DNA of 64,000 bases, from assembly GCF_000003815.2 (NCBI RefSeq), contig NC_049993.1, forward strand, positions 6,200,706-6,264,705, given 5' to 3'. The notes below the pieces were generated by a model. It was not told the DNA's origin. It ran no database searches and saw only the letters and a list, made by a program, of their open reading frames with translations. A program made the translations under genes and the position numbers. The DNA comes from Branchiostoma floridae. Lineage: Eukaryota; Chordata; Leptocardii; Amphioxiformes; Branchiostomatidae. Positions 38,201 to 48,800 of the stretch are shown one piece after another. The first letter of the stretch is position 1. Every line of letters starts with the position of its first letter.

Positions 38201-40041
38201 TTCAAACCGGGCACAGGGTAACATATGGCCACTGTAAGGCTGTAATATGCATCTGTTTGTGTATAAACGGGATTGCAAGGCCCCGCTTATGAATATTAAC
38301 TAGCATTCGCCTTTCTCGTCGCTGATTGGCTGGCGTCCATAAAGTAATTAACTCTCGCTCTCCCCAGACCGCTGGCACCTGGCACCTGTGGGCTCTGGGG
38401 TCACGGGAGTTCACGGGAGAAGGCCGAAAGAAAACCAATTTCCCCTCAGAAAAGTGCAGAAATTAATAATTTGAAATTGGCTCATGCCAAAAATTTTACT
38501 TGGATCATTTTACCAACTATCTAATGCCTATCTACACCAAATTTAAGGTCATTCCATTGTAATTCAATGGTACAGGGGGTCAAAATATTCCGTTGTGGTC
38601 AAAACGTGACCTTTAAACTTCAATAAAATCATTTTAGAGGCAGATATGAAAAAAATGAGAAAAAAGCACCTCGGTATTGACCCACTCTACCCTTGTGCCA
38701 AATTTCAGTTCATTCGGTCCCAGAACGACGGAGATGATTCGATTTGAAGATTTGACAGGAGAAAGAAAGAAAGAAACATTACGAATACAATATATTTCAC
38801 CATACCATATATGGTATGGCTGAAATATAATTAAGCATAACTTAAACACTGAATACACACCAATACACTGAATGAGAGCAATCACAATCACATGTTTATC
38901 ACATAAAATCAAAACAAAAGAATTCTGAATACACCCCTTCCACACACTCATGCTACTGAAAAATACACATATGGGCATCATCACGTGAGTTCTCATCATG
39001 CTTTTCTTCAAATGGGTGCGCCTTCTAGCAATTCATAGGAATACTGCACATGATATGGTAATCCCTAAACAACCTCAAATTCATGAGGTACAATGGCAAA
39101 GTTACCTGGGTGGAACCACAGTTTGCAACCATCACAGAAGTACATCAGTCCGTCCCGCCCTTTCCCACAGTAACACGTCACCTCGACATCCGACTCCACG
39201 TCCACTACCTCCTCACCCTCTGTCTCCATGGCAACCCCCTGAGGAGGGGACAGCAGAAGAGATGAAGGTTAGCTTTAAGTGACTTTTGGTGACTGACTAT
39301 TGTAAGAAATAAAAATATAAGTTAGTGAAGTACTGTAAATCACTAAATGTATTTAAGTTTGTGGGGATTTAATCTTGCGGTAGCGGGAAAAAGGACTTTT
39401 TGCGGTGGTTTTAGATTCGTGGTAGCACCATGCTCTGCAGTCTCTTACTGCCATGGAAAAAAGGTTGCGGTGGTTTTAAGTTGGCGGTAAACCACCACGA
39501 AAGTTTCTGCATTTGAAATTGTAAAGTCGGCCACGCGATTTTAGTCAGGAAAATCGCGTCAATAGTGAAAAAACCCTCTTATTGACAGGAACATCCTGTA
39601 AATTATTGTAACAGTGGGGGGGGGGGGGGGGGGGTTAAGTATCGTGAACCACTGTTACATTATCTATAGCCTCGGCCTCGGCCTTGTCAATAAGTTCAAA
39701 ACTTCTCGACCATACAAAAGGCAGTGTGTAGCATTTTTTTGCCTTTGTAGCTATTCCAGCTTTCGCTTACAAATCAAATGTTTTGTAAGTGAGGCACCTT
39801 CTGTCTTCCTTACTCAAGTTGAGCTTAGCTGAGCTGAGCTAGCTGGCCAGAGCAAAGTGCATGCCATATATCTGAGCCTGAGACATAATTTGGACGATCT
39901 CTTCACAGACAATATAACATATTGTAGCTGTTTAACCAAGAAACACATAGCCTTCACCTGATTTGGATCATATCGACAAGAAAAACAGAAATATAGCGAG
40001 TAAAAACAAACCTCGAGCTCAGATTTCGCGGCATCCGCCAT
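24703..40041 (-). CDS. KAT14: KAT14 (CSRP2BP/ATAC2) lysine acetyltransferase, complete, 17 coding exons
   Basis: Exons in transcript order: 40041-40012, 39238-39106, 36349-36235, 35500-35372, 34845-34694, 34318-34173, 33654-33604, 33162-33061, 32543-32462, 31873-31573, 31171-31051, 30619-30321, 27568-27482, 27038-26920, 26634-26586, 25764-25632, 24876-24703. All borders are AG/GT, phases chain, and the total is 2223 nt (740 aa plus TGA), close to the roughly 780 aa of human KAT14. Diagnostic matches include GDNFFRFTC, YFRWKEDIC, KKTSTWWSTVAG, SAMEIKEKRSRT, RGLPLFDID, DYCYVRP and a C-terminus ending STECKHAFFLRLRR. KAT14 is a GNAT-family subunit of the ATAC histone acetyltransferase complex and binds the LIM protein CSRP2; it acts in the nucleus. 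An acidic, Glu/Lys-rich, probably disordered segment is encoded by exon 31873-31573. Introns hold two junction-derived minisatellites, SINEs and MITEs. The gene is divergent from SYK and convergent with DOT1L. Confidence 0.95.
25361..25660 (-). repeat. 30-bp exon/donor minisatellite in KAT14, 10 units
   Basis: Ten units of 30 bp. On the minus strand each reads ATGATGTACCACCTCATACA (20 nt) followed by GGTTAGACAC. That is the last 21 nt of exon 25764-25632, ending in CAG, plus the first 9 nt of its intron. The exon's own end is the first unit; nine further copies follow in the intron. The unit is a multiple of three and has no stop, so the exon frame continues through the whole array as HMMYHLIQVR repeats. 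Confidence 0.95.
26262..26555 (+). mobile_element. tRNA-derived SINE in KAT14 intron
   Basis: Begins TCCCTGTAGCTCAACGGGTA (A-box-like) and continues to TTGTTCAAATCT (B-box-like). It has a body with GGAGGCGCCTCAAGTACATA and AAAAGGGGAAGGGCTACC and a CAACAACAACAG-rich 3' end. No target duplication was resolved. Confidence 0.55.
27297..27470 (-). mobile_element. SINE fragment in KAT14 intron, minus orientation
   Basis: On the minus strand it contains GGGTTCAAATCCA (B-box) and then CCTTGGGAAAGGCACTTAAC and CACTCAGGTGAAAATGAGTA. The same body words occur in the full element at 37308-37814 and in a fragment at about 48223-48330 in a SYK intron. Confidence 0.6.
27765..27920. mobile_element. Foldback element with 24-bp perfect hairpin
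   Basis: Outer inverted ends TAGCCTGGTATCCAGC/GCTGGATACCAGGCTA. In the centre, 27811-27834 and 27840-27863 are perfect 24-nt inverted repeats with a 5-nt spacer. The element separates one degenerate minisatellite unit (27711-27760) from the main 53-bp array. Confidence 0.75.
27962..30360 (-). repeat. 53-bp exon/donor minisatellite in KAT14 (contains 100-N gap)
   Basis: About 45 units in the assembly. On the minus strand each unit is GAACAGACAGGGCTGCAGAG (20 nt), then TATCATCAGTCCTTACACTG, then CCAG/GTGAGTAGG. This is the 44-nt end of exon 30619-30321 plus 9 nt of intron. The exon end is the first unit; the rest extend through the intron. Variants (GATGATAC, GATGATGC, GATAATAC, ACCTAG) mark individual units. 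Because 53 is not a multiple of three, the units cycle through frames and a stop follows shortly. N run at 29379-29478. Confidence 0.95.
32219..32284 (+). repeat. (GT)33 microsatellite
   Basis: An uninterrupted GT dinucleotide run in a KAT14 intron (AC on the sense strand), about 180 nt from the next acceptor. Confidence 0.95.
32612..32795. mobile_element. Decayed hAT-like MITE, CAGGGCT family
   Basis: It shares GTCATTTCAAACCT/GTCATTTCAAGCCT plus AAAATAAA words, and GGTCC-x-GGAGAC right ends, with 49766-49975 in a SYK intron. That copy runs from CAGGGCTGTCTCCAGC to CTGGAGACAACCCTG. Target duplications are not clear for either copy. Confidence 0.4.
35616..36146. mobile_element. TIR element in KAT14 intron
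   Basis: Ends GAACAGTTTTGAGCTTTGTT and AACAAAGCTTAAAACTGTTC are inverted repeats that extend inward past GAATTTTCAGT/ACTGAAAATT (about 60 bp). The interior has no coding capacity. It is the longer relative of 19340-19536. Confidence 0.65.
36235..39238 (-). other. KAT14: KAT14 PHD-like zinc finger exons
   Basis: Exons 39238-39106 and 36349-36235 together encode CYCGKGRDGLMYFCDGCKLW, then FHPGCLK, then FTCARC. The order is Cys-x-Cys, Cys-x2-Cys, His-x2-Cys, Cys-x2-Cys, which is a complete Cys4-His-Cys3 PHD pattern. The splice site falls between the His and the following Cys. PHD fingers usually read the histone H3 tail; substrate here is not deducible. Confidence 0.75.
37308..37814 (+). mobile_element. 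tRNA-derived SINE with target-site duplication
   Basis: The 5' part has an A-box-like TGGCACGATCGGGAGCG and a B-box GGGTTCAAATCC. The middle has CCTTGGGAAAGGCACTTTAC. The 3' body is about 350 bp. Flanks match: TAAGAGTGTTTTTATTG (37291-37307) and TAAGAGTGTTTTATTG (37815-37830). It lies in the largest KAT14 intron. The shared middle word across copies suggests a conserved SINE core domain. Confidence 0.75.
39607..39660. repeat. G19 homopolymer inside an inverted repeat
   Basis: GTAACAGTGG and CCACTGTTAC flank a run of 19 G (39616-39634) and a short spacer. Homopolymer length is likely unreliable in the assembly. Confidence 0.8.
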
Positions 40042-40061
40042 GTTGGTTCGGTCAAAGGTCA
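40034..40061 (-). promoter_or_regulatory. KAT14 start-codon context: TISU/YY1-like element and nuclear-receptor DR1-like site
   Basis: On the minus strand the start codon sits in CAACATGGCGGA (40045-40034), 11 of 12 matches to the TISU consensus SAASATGGCGGC, which directs initiation on very short 5' UTRs and overlaps a YY1 site. About 8 bp upstream of the ATG (40049-40061 on +) is CGGTCAAAGGTCA, a direct repeat with one-base spacing close to the DR1 consensus. Both are motif matches only; if the TISU reading is right, transcription starts within a few tens of bases of the ATG. Confidence 0.4.
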
Positions 40062-40099
40062 ACGTCCTCCAGAACCAAAAAAAATACTCAGGCATCATT

Positions 40100-42700
40100 C
40101 TTTTGTGCTATTTCATCAGATTTATGAGATTAAAAATATTTCTTATAGATATTTGTAGAAAGTGAAAAATTCCTGCTGTTGGTTTTGTTGTTATTTTGAT
40201 TAAATATGTCACATGACGTTTGGGGTCACGACAAGGGGTCATGACTGCCAATGAGGAAGTAGAAGTTTAGCTCCGGCCTGGAACCTTCACGACACAAAGT
40301 CTTAATTGTCTGCAAGTTTTTTTAGCCGAAATTGCATCTGGGAAGAGGTAGGGTGAAAGGTGAGATGTATATGAAGAATCTGAGACGTCTTGTTACGTCT
40401 TATAGGCGAAATATGTGCAGGTTTTGTTGTGTGTGTAAAGTAGCATGCAGGAAGTAAGATCTGAGTAACATTGTTGATGTTTATTTGTAAATTCCTTGAG
40501 TAATACTCAGCGATCAGCTAGGTGAAAATGCACATTTCACAACCTTAGGAAGTGGTTACGTCAGGTTCCTAGAAATAGAAGATGAGGTAAGCTGTATTTC
40601 CTCAGGACGCGCAGTTTCTTCAGGTGATAGGTACAGGTGGGTACAGGTGCATTGCATAGAATATTAAGCCCAGGCCGCTGTGATCATAAGGCGGAACCAA
40701 ACGTGCCGATAGGGACAGAAGATTTTATCTTTATGGTTAATGTCAACGTGTTGTCTGTTTTTAAGATAGCGTTGTCGACTAAGTCTGAGCACTGTAATAT
40801 GTAACTTGATAGACATCATTGGCAATAGATTTCTTTCTTAGATATCCAAAGTCGCTCTTTAGATGGTGATTATTTGAAAAAGCATTTCCTTCAGTTCCAA
40901 TCAAGGTTTTCCCTTTGCTGCTATGTGAAAGTATTATTAAAGGGGTCACTTTCATTATCTTCATGTTTGATTGAAAATTGATACATGTATTATCTTAATC
41001 AATCAGCTCTACTACAATGTTGTTTTGGTACATAACAGTTACTTGTTTATTCAACTTTCAAGATTTACATTTGTTGTTGAGCCACACCCACTGAGCATAA
41101 GAGAAAGTAAGGGAATAGGTTAGGGAGGATCTTATTTCAAATGTATGGCTACGAAATGACAAGAACCATGTGCATTGGGACAATAAACCTGATTTTAAAC
41201 AAAATCTTGGTTATCCACTATGAATGAGCTTAAAAAGCAACATGTATTGAATTTAAAACCTCCTTCTTTAATTTAAATAGTTTGGGTAAGTTTCACCTCG
41301 TGTCCTGCCCTCTCGGCTGGACAGCTGGCCAGGGTGGTCACATGGTCACCAAGGGTCAGCTATGGCTGGCATGCTGTTGACACCCTAACCACTGCCCTGG
41401 GTACCAGGGGGCTCCCCTTGGGTTTCTGCAGTCTTATGTTTGACATTTGTCTTTCATTTGTCATCAACTGTGCCACAAACCCCTTGGCAGCCTCCTGGCT
41501 AATCACCCAGCTGTCAGAAAACCCTTTGCTGACCTCCCAATTTTGGTATGTAATGTTTGTGTGTTTATGACCTGATGTCTTTTCAAAATGTTGTATCGAT
41601 TATGGGACAGATAGCAATTACAGTAGCTCATTACCATTAAGAATAATTGGAGCACAAATATTTTATTTGTAACTGAATATGATTTCATGGGAAGCAGTCA
41701 TATTATGTTTCCTACATATGATATGATCTGAATATGATATGTGGAAGGGAATAATGTGGCCACATGCCACTTAGAATAAACTAACCATCGTTTTTGCATC
41801 TTTAAACCTATAATGAAGAGAATAACTTCTGGTGAAAAGAATGCCCTGTAATTGCTCATCATGATCATAGACAGACATTTTGGCCAATCAAAACCAAGCT
41901 GTAGTGATTATTAGGGATTTTCAAAGGAAATGCCCTTGATATCAGGAAAGCTTGAAAACATCTAGGTCAAATTTGTACTCAAAGTTGATGATAAACTGTA
42001 TCAGTAGCGTGCACATGTGGCAGTTAAGCACAGTAGTAGCATTGATCAGTGACGATGAATAAATGAAGCTGCCACAAAATGGCCCTTAAAAAAGACAATT
42101 AATCAGTAACTAGAATTTTTATTTCTTTCACAAAATAACCACAATGTCTTCTTTGTTATTACTTCTTTGCCTTAGATAAGAATTATTTTGTTCTCCGTCT
42201 CTATCAAAACGTAAAGTAATCCAAATGCATCCTGTCCTGTTATCTTTGTGTGAAATTCAGGAATGGTTACTGATAATTGTTAGATAAGATGTTAAAACTG
42301 AGAGATGAAATAAGCACCCATTAGTAGTAGCATTCATGAATCACTATAAATAGTGTCCCTGTAGAATAAGAGACTTACCTTTGGTCCAAAATGCTGAGAG
42401 TTTGAATCCTGTCTATTCATTTTGCACACTTAATTTATAATTACTTACTACTTTTAAGGGTGATTTTAGTTGTATCCTTGAAGCCTTTGGATGCCAGTGG
42501 TCAATTGTCTACTAAGGAGGAAGCAGAAATCCCTCTTACCTTGTCATACTGTATATGTTGTGTCTGACCTTTGTGTTTATTACTTACAGCCAGTGGTAGC
42601 CTTGGACTATAAGTTGGACTAAGAAACATATTTTACACGTCATTGTTGGCATTCGCATTATACATGTACGCCCAGTAACATCATAATTTTTCATCTTTCA
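40100..42700. other. KAT14-SYK divergent intergenic region
   Basis: No open frame with splice support. It must contain the promoters of both genes and a non-coding first exon of SYK. The stretch near 40230-40350 is the least AT-rich part. Nothing else is recognisable. Confidence 0.5.
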
Positions 42701-42701
42701 G

Positions 42702-42837
42702 TGTGTAGCAAGGAACTACTTCTGCGCTGGGGTATTCTGCAAAGATCTCCAGCACTGTAGAGTCACGTCTTCAGGATGGACGTCCTCATGGGACATTAAA
42801 TCACCACTGGCATGAACAGCAAGGGAATATAGATGCA
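42702..42837 (+). other. SYK: SYK 5' UTR portion of first coding exon
   Basis: TTTTTCATCTTTCAG ending at 42701 is a strong acceptor, so at least one non-coding exon lies upstream, probably between 40.2 and 42.6 kb. One candidate is GC-richer sequence at 40250-40347 ending in GAAGAG/GTAGGG, but this is not proven. The 136-nt leader has short upstream ATGs. Confidence 0.5.
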
Positions 42838-45800
42838 ATGGCAGAGCCTGCAATCAACCCAGAAAACGTGCAATACTTCCACGGACTGATCTCACGCGAG
42901 GAGGCAGAGAAGAGCCTGACGGATGCCGGTTGCAGCGAGGGATTGTACCTCCTACGGGAGAGCACGACCACATCCAACACGTACGCGCTCTCGCTCTGCC
43001 ACCGGAACAAAGTCTACCATTATGCAATCACCCGGAACCAGCACGGGATGTACTCCATCGAGGACGGGAAGAAGTTTCCTGGCCCGGTAGAACTCGTGCG
43101 TTACCACGAGATCGAGCAGAACGGTCTCCTGTCGTGCTGCAAGATCCCGTGCATCCGTCCGCCCGGCCAGCCCCCGAAGATGGGATGCAGGACCATGGTA
43201 CAGCAGAATTTGGAAGGCTTAGCTAGGGATGTCCTGGGTCTCCAGGTGATTAAGTGTCAGCTGAAACTTCCGAGAAGTTCAGGAATAAGAGGGGGACTGA
43301 AACATATTAACTGAAACATATTCAACATTTGCAAGAAAATGCAGGACATTTCCCTCCATGATAAAGAAAGGAGTAGCTAAGGATAAGCATATTGATAAAA
43401 TCATGCATAACATGGAAGAAACCTGGAGGGAATTATTGTCTATTACCACTGCAATAATCTTTTTCAGCTTCAAGCTGCAATAGGTACAGAAAATTCAACA
43501 ATGTCACATACTAGAGGGCCCAAAATCTATCTTGACCTTTGTCTTACCAACACCCTTCTACATAACCAAAGATTATTGTAATCCATCCAGAGGTTGTTGC
43601 TGGTATGCTGACTACAAAAATCCAGAAACAGACAGACAGAAACACAGACACATCCAAAACTATATCCATTTTTCATTGAGATAATCACCAGTCTTGTCTT
43701 TACAGAGTACCAAGCTGGAGGACGACTTAACCGGCAGTCAGAAGCTGCACATAGAGGAGAAGGTGCTGAAGATCTACCACCTGCAGCCGGACTGCTACTG
43801 GTTCCACAGGTGCATCTCCCGCGATGAGGCTGAGAGACGACTGCTGAAGGCAGGGCCATTCGATGGCAAGTTTCTGTAAGTATACAAGGCCACGCCAACT
43901 GATTTCCTTGGTTATCGGATTTTTAAAGATAAAAATGTAGCAAGTGGACATCATAAAAGCGTAGGGCAGGGAGGAAAACTTGAATGTAACTGTATTCACT
44001 ACATAAAACTGAGTGCACCAAGGCTTGAACCTGGTCCTGTGGCTTTGTTTTCATAAATTTTTTTTTCCAGTTTAGCATATTTTAAATTTAAAAAAAAATC
44101 TAAGAACCAATAAATTAATTGGTATGGCCCAAGCTAAAGGTGAAAAATATCTGTATCAGATTATTTTGTGTCAATTTTGTGTATCATACCCGGGCTATAC
44201 TTATGTGCAATATTGGTTTTCTGATCAGTCTTTATTTTTCAGTATGGCCCGGAGATTCAAACGAGTGAAACTCACTTATATGTGCTGCTGTCAAAAATTC
44301 TACTGCAATTTGGCATGGAATGGCATGGTTTATTTCTTTTAAACAATCAGTTACCAATTCCTCCTTGCCTTACAGCATACGAGAGAGAGACGAGCCCGGC
44401 ACCTTTGCCATTGGTCTGTGCTACGGCAAGGCCATGTACCACTACAGGATCGACAGGAACTCAGACAACTCACTGTCCATCAAGGATGGCAGGAGGTTCG
44501 GCAGCCTGGTGGAGGTAAGGGAACTACTGCCTAATTATAAGGCTACACTAAACACATTTCCAACTACAGTCAAACCTGTATTAGGGGCCACCTCTACAGA
44601 GGGGCCACCTGTCCATAGTGGCCACTTTTTGTCGGTCCCTTGGGTATTTCATCTACAAGTTGCCACCTCTATACAGAGGCCACCTGTCTATAGTGGCCAT
44701 ATTTGTCCGGTCCCTTGAGTGGCCACTATAGACAGGTTTGACTGTAAAACCAGAAATTCTACATACACCCATATGTGGACTTCATCAGGCTTTTAGGTAG
44801 GATCTTATTATAGGGAGTCCAAATTTCTTGGTGAGTCATTGTAAGTGTAGGGGGTCCGGGGGCATCCACCTTCCATGGTGCAGAGTTTTTGAGAATTTTG
44901 AGAAGAAAAAAGGTCTATTCTAAGGTATCCTGAAGAGCAAAAATACTGAAGTAGGAGTAGAAGACTGTGACCATGCATACATGATCATGTGGCATCCATG
45001 GTCAATCAGAATTTCATGCTTGTCAGAGGATCTGCTCTTCAGTGTAAGGGTATTTAGTGTGTCCAATCTCTTGTTATTTTAAGAAAAGCTTGTCCAGATG
45101 ACACCATGAGTCTAATGTTGACACATGCCTGGCTAAAAGTAGGGATTACATATATGTAACCAGTATGCTAACCTGTGTAGTTGTTTTACAGATGGTATAT
45201 CACTACAGTAAGAAGGCTGATGGTTTGTTCTGCCCTTTGGATGAGATATGCCCCAGACCGGGCATCCCTGAACACCTCAGAGGTAAGCAAGTTATATTTT
45301 AAAACATACTGCTTTAGATTGAACCTGTAGTGATTGAAGGAAATGTATCACAAAATTGCTTCCCTGTGCAATCAGTGGCTGCTGCAATATGTAGTATATC
45401 TACTCCTGTCCATGGGAACTTTAATAATTCATGCTTTGTCTGCTCATGTCCATATTTTAGTCTCACTCTAACCTTCTTCCTGTTGTGAAGTCATCCATAA
45501 AGATAGTATTGTGTTTGTTAAAGTTAAGTCAGCATGGAGACGGTTAAGCATATAAATCATTGCTGAAGTAACACAGATCTAAGAAGGAGAAAATAATGAA
45601 CTGAAAGTTGATTTTTTGGGCCTATTTCATGAGTCTACAAAAACATCTTGCTATTGAGTTCTACCAACCAACAAACAAACAATCAGATTTATTCATTGTG
45701 TTTGTGTGTGTGTGTGTGATAGTATTCATTGCCCATTATACTTTGCAGACATTTTCCCCACCATGTACATTTTGCAGTCTGTGAGTGTCATCATGTTCCT

Positions 45801-48800
45801 CTACCCTAGGTGTGAAGCTGACGGTTGACTTCAAACCCCCTGCGCTGGACAGGAAACTGCCAGAGCCCCCCCTCCCCCAGCGACCAGACAGCCTCTCTCC
45901 GAACAGACCCCCTGCTCTCCCAATCAACCCCCCTGGCCGCACCCCCAGTCAGCGTAAAACGAGCTTACAGACCCCCGCCCACCCTGCACAGGTATGACTT
46001 AAGTTTCATGCTGTAGTGAGTAAATAAATGTACAGCTACAGGTATTAGTTTTATTTCAGGCTGATGTTTATGCATTTCATGTTAACGCTTGTTCCCCTTT
46101 ATATGCAGGGTAACCTATATCTGTTGTATTCAAAGCTATTTAGGGATATCAAGTCAAAGGACGGTGGTTTCAAACTGCAATATTTAACTGTCCCTTGACT
46201 TGAATTTTCTTTATCCTTAGATGCCCATTTTGAATACAGTAGATACAGATTAACCCATGAACACAGTTGAACAAGCATTTCAGAGTTTTGTATTAAATCT
46301 ATATTTTGCTGAAACTTATATATGAATGTTCATTTCCTTTATACATATGAAGTAGATAACAAGTAAGCTATGAGAAGCCAACTGATCAGCGTACATTGTG
46401 TAAGCTCATGAATGGATCATTCTGATATTTAATTTAGACACGTTGACAGTTAGGTAACTTGCTCATAACTTTCTCCTGCTGTTTTCTTGTGTGTGTGTTA
46501 CGATCAACAATCTGGTTTGCTCCTTCAGAAGTGGATGCAGAAGCGACGCAGTACCGAACCAGTACTGATGGGGCTGTTTGGGAATCATGTAGGATTATTT
46601 AAGTTTGCACTGCCAGCTGTAGAGGTGGGGCACTGTAAGGCCTTCATGCACTGGCTTAGGTTGCTATGTGTTTTGTTTTGGCAATACTCCTTTTCTGCTG
46701 AGGTAGCAACTGTTGAACAACCAAAACTCTCGTTTTTAGTAGTTCAAATAACGAGAGGATATTTTAAGGCTTAGCTTGGTTTTCTTTGCTTTAAATTTCA
46801 AAGTAATTTCAAACCATGCAGAAATATGCTTTACATCATGGGTCATATTCTAACAATTAAGTCCTAGGTCATATCCAACTTTGGTCACTCAGTGGTACAT
46901 GTATAGTTTATCATCTGTTCAACAGTTGCCATATAGTGAAAAGAGGGCCTTGTTAGATTATAGGTGGCCTGCTTGGATCTGTGACATAAATACTGGAATG
47001 TGAGACATCAGTAAGGTTATGCATTGGTTCAGAACTGGTGATTGCCTTTGTGCTGTGTGAAGGACTGCTACATAATTTACTAACTCAGTACTAAACATAC
47101 ATTTGTCTCCATCTGAGTCACAAGCATTTCATTTCAGTGTGTGGAGACTACTGCATACGGGAATGGTGGCAATAGATGGGTGCTACCTGTAGCTACCTGG
47201 TGCATTTTAATATGTCTATGGATTTGAATTTTCATGATGAAAATAAGGCACCTCTGCAATGCATGATAGTGACAGCATTGACTATCAATTATATTGTGAT
47301 ACATTGTGATCAATTATTTTATTCTGTGTAGTTGCTTGTGAAAAAATGTTTTGAAATGTTTCTCAGTCGGTAAGATCAGTGCATGTTAGTGTTTGTAAGT
47401 ACATGTTTAATGTTGTAATGCTAGTTCACCGTTATCTGTGGGGTAACCTATATCTACTGTATTTAAAACAGTTTATTTAGGCAGGCTCATGTAGGAATAT
47501 TAAGTTGATGGACACTTTGCAAATAACTGCTATATTTTGAAAATATTGAAATCTAAAACCACAGTCCATTGACTTGATATCCTTAAATACCCTGTTTTTA
47601 AAACCAATGGCTATAGGCTACCCTGTGGATAAAGGTGAACTTAAGTGTTAATTTGGCAAATTGAAAGAATCTTTTTAACATATTGCCTATAAAATTGTGT
47701 TTGGCTAGTCATAGACTATCAAAATAAAGGAATTAGTAGAAGTGTACAACCTACAGATATAAAGATAGTGTAATGTGTGGCCTACAGATGTAAGAATAAG
47801 TGCAGAAAGTAACAAAAGTATCTACTCTTTTTACAGGATGGACCTCAGGGTGGGAACAGGCCCAGGAGCCCCTTGCTGCCCCCCTCCCCTCGAGGCCTGC
47901 ATAGTCCCAGGTCCCCTGTGTCCCCCATGGCCCAGCCTGGAATGTCTTTGAACAGCTCTGCCATCACTAACTCCATCTGGGATGAGAGTGACCCAGGTGA
48001 GCTATATAATGACGATTGTATACTCTTAACAACTGAAAACTTCTAAGTTTAAAGCTTCCATCTCATGTGAAGGACCATACCACTAAAAAAAAGGCTTATT
48101 AGCTATGCCTAAAGTTTTGTACCGGATGACAAGTCAGTAATTTATGTTGGAAAATATGGATTTAAAGGTGCTTAATTTTTTTCCATATCTCAGTTGTTTG
48201 AAGCTCGATTCCTAGAATCCCAGCCCAGACATTGAAGTGTTCTTGAGAAAGGCACTCGAACAACTTCTGTCACTCCACCCAGGTGTAAAAATTAGTACCT
48301 GGCTTTGGTTGGCGAAGTAAAAAGGTTGAAGGAGAAGGATGGCTTCTGCCTTTCACTACTGAGTTGCAGACTTCAAAGTCAGTGGCCTAAAAAAGGTTAT
48401 GTCAGACTAATGTTACATTTTTATAGAACACTGTTCTTTTTTTTTAACCTGTATAGCGGACCAGCTCCCCCCAGTGCCACAGAACTGGGTGTACAAGAAG
48501 GACACCCCCCCTATGGAAGCCATGGGCTGGGAGAGTCCCTACAGTGATGTCACACTACGGGAGGGGAGGAAACTGGAGTTAGACCCCTCACGGCTACAGC
48601 TCAAAGAGAAACTGGGTTTGTCAGCTCATAAGTTTTTTATTCATTTTTTTACATGCATCTTGTTTGATTAGGTAGGGTGATTTTCAGTTTTGCATGATTA
48701 GAAATGTTAGGTTTTGGATATTACTTGTAGATAAGCATGATAGGTTAATCATATACAGTAATAATGGTGTGACCCTCCTTTTGAGAACAATAGCTTTAAT

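Larger units (their letters stand above)
42838..45282 (+). other. SYK: SYK tandem SH2 domains
   Basis: The N-SH2 is contained in exon 42838-43245: it opens with [15 protein letters not shown] and has the phosphotyrosine-binding arginine in YLLREST. The C-SH2 is spread over exons 43706-43875, 44376-44514 and 45192-45282: [17 protein letters not shown], the binding arginine in FLIRERD (split by a phase-2 intron) and a closing HYSKKADGL. Interdomain A (residues about 106-158) includes a proline-rich turn ([10 protein letters not shown]). Both binding arginines are intact, so both SH2 domains should be functional. Confidence 0.9.
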
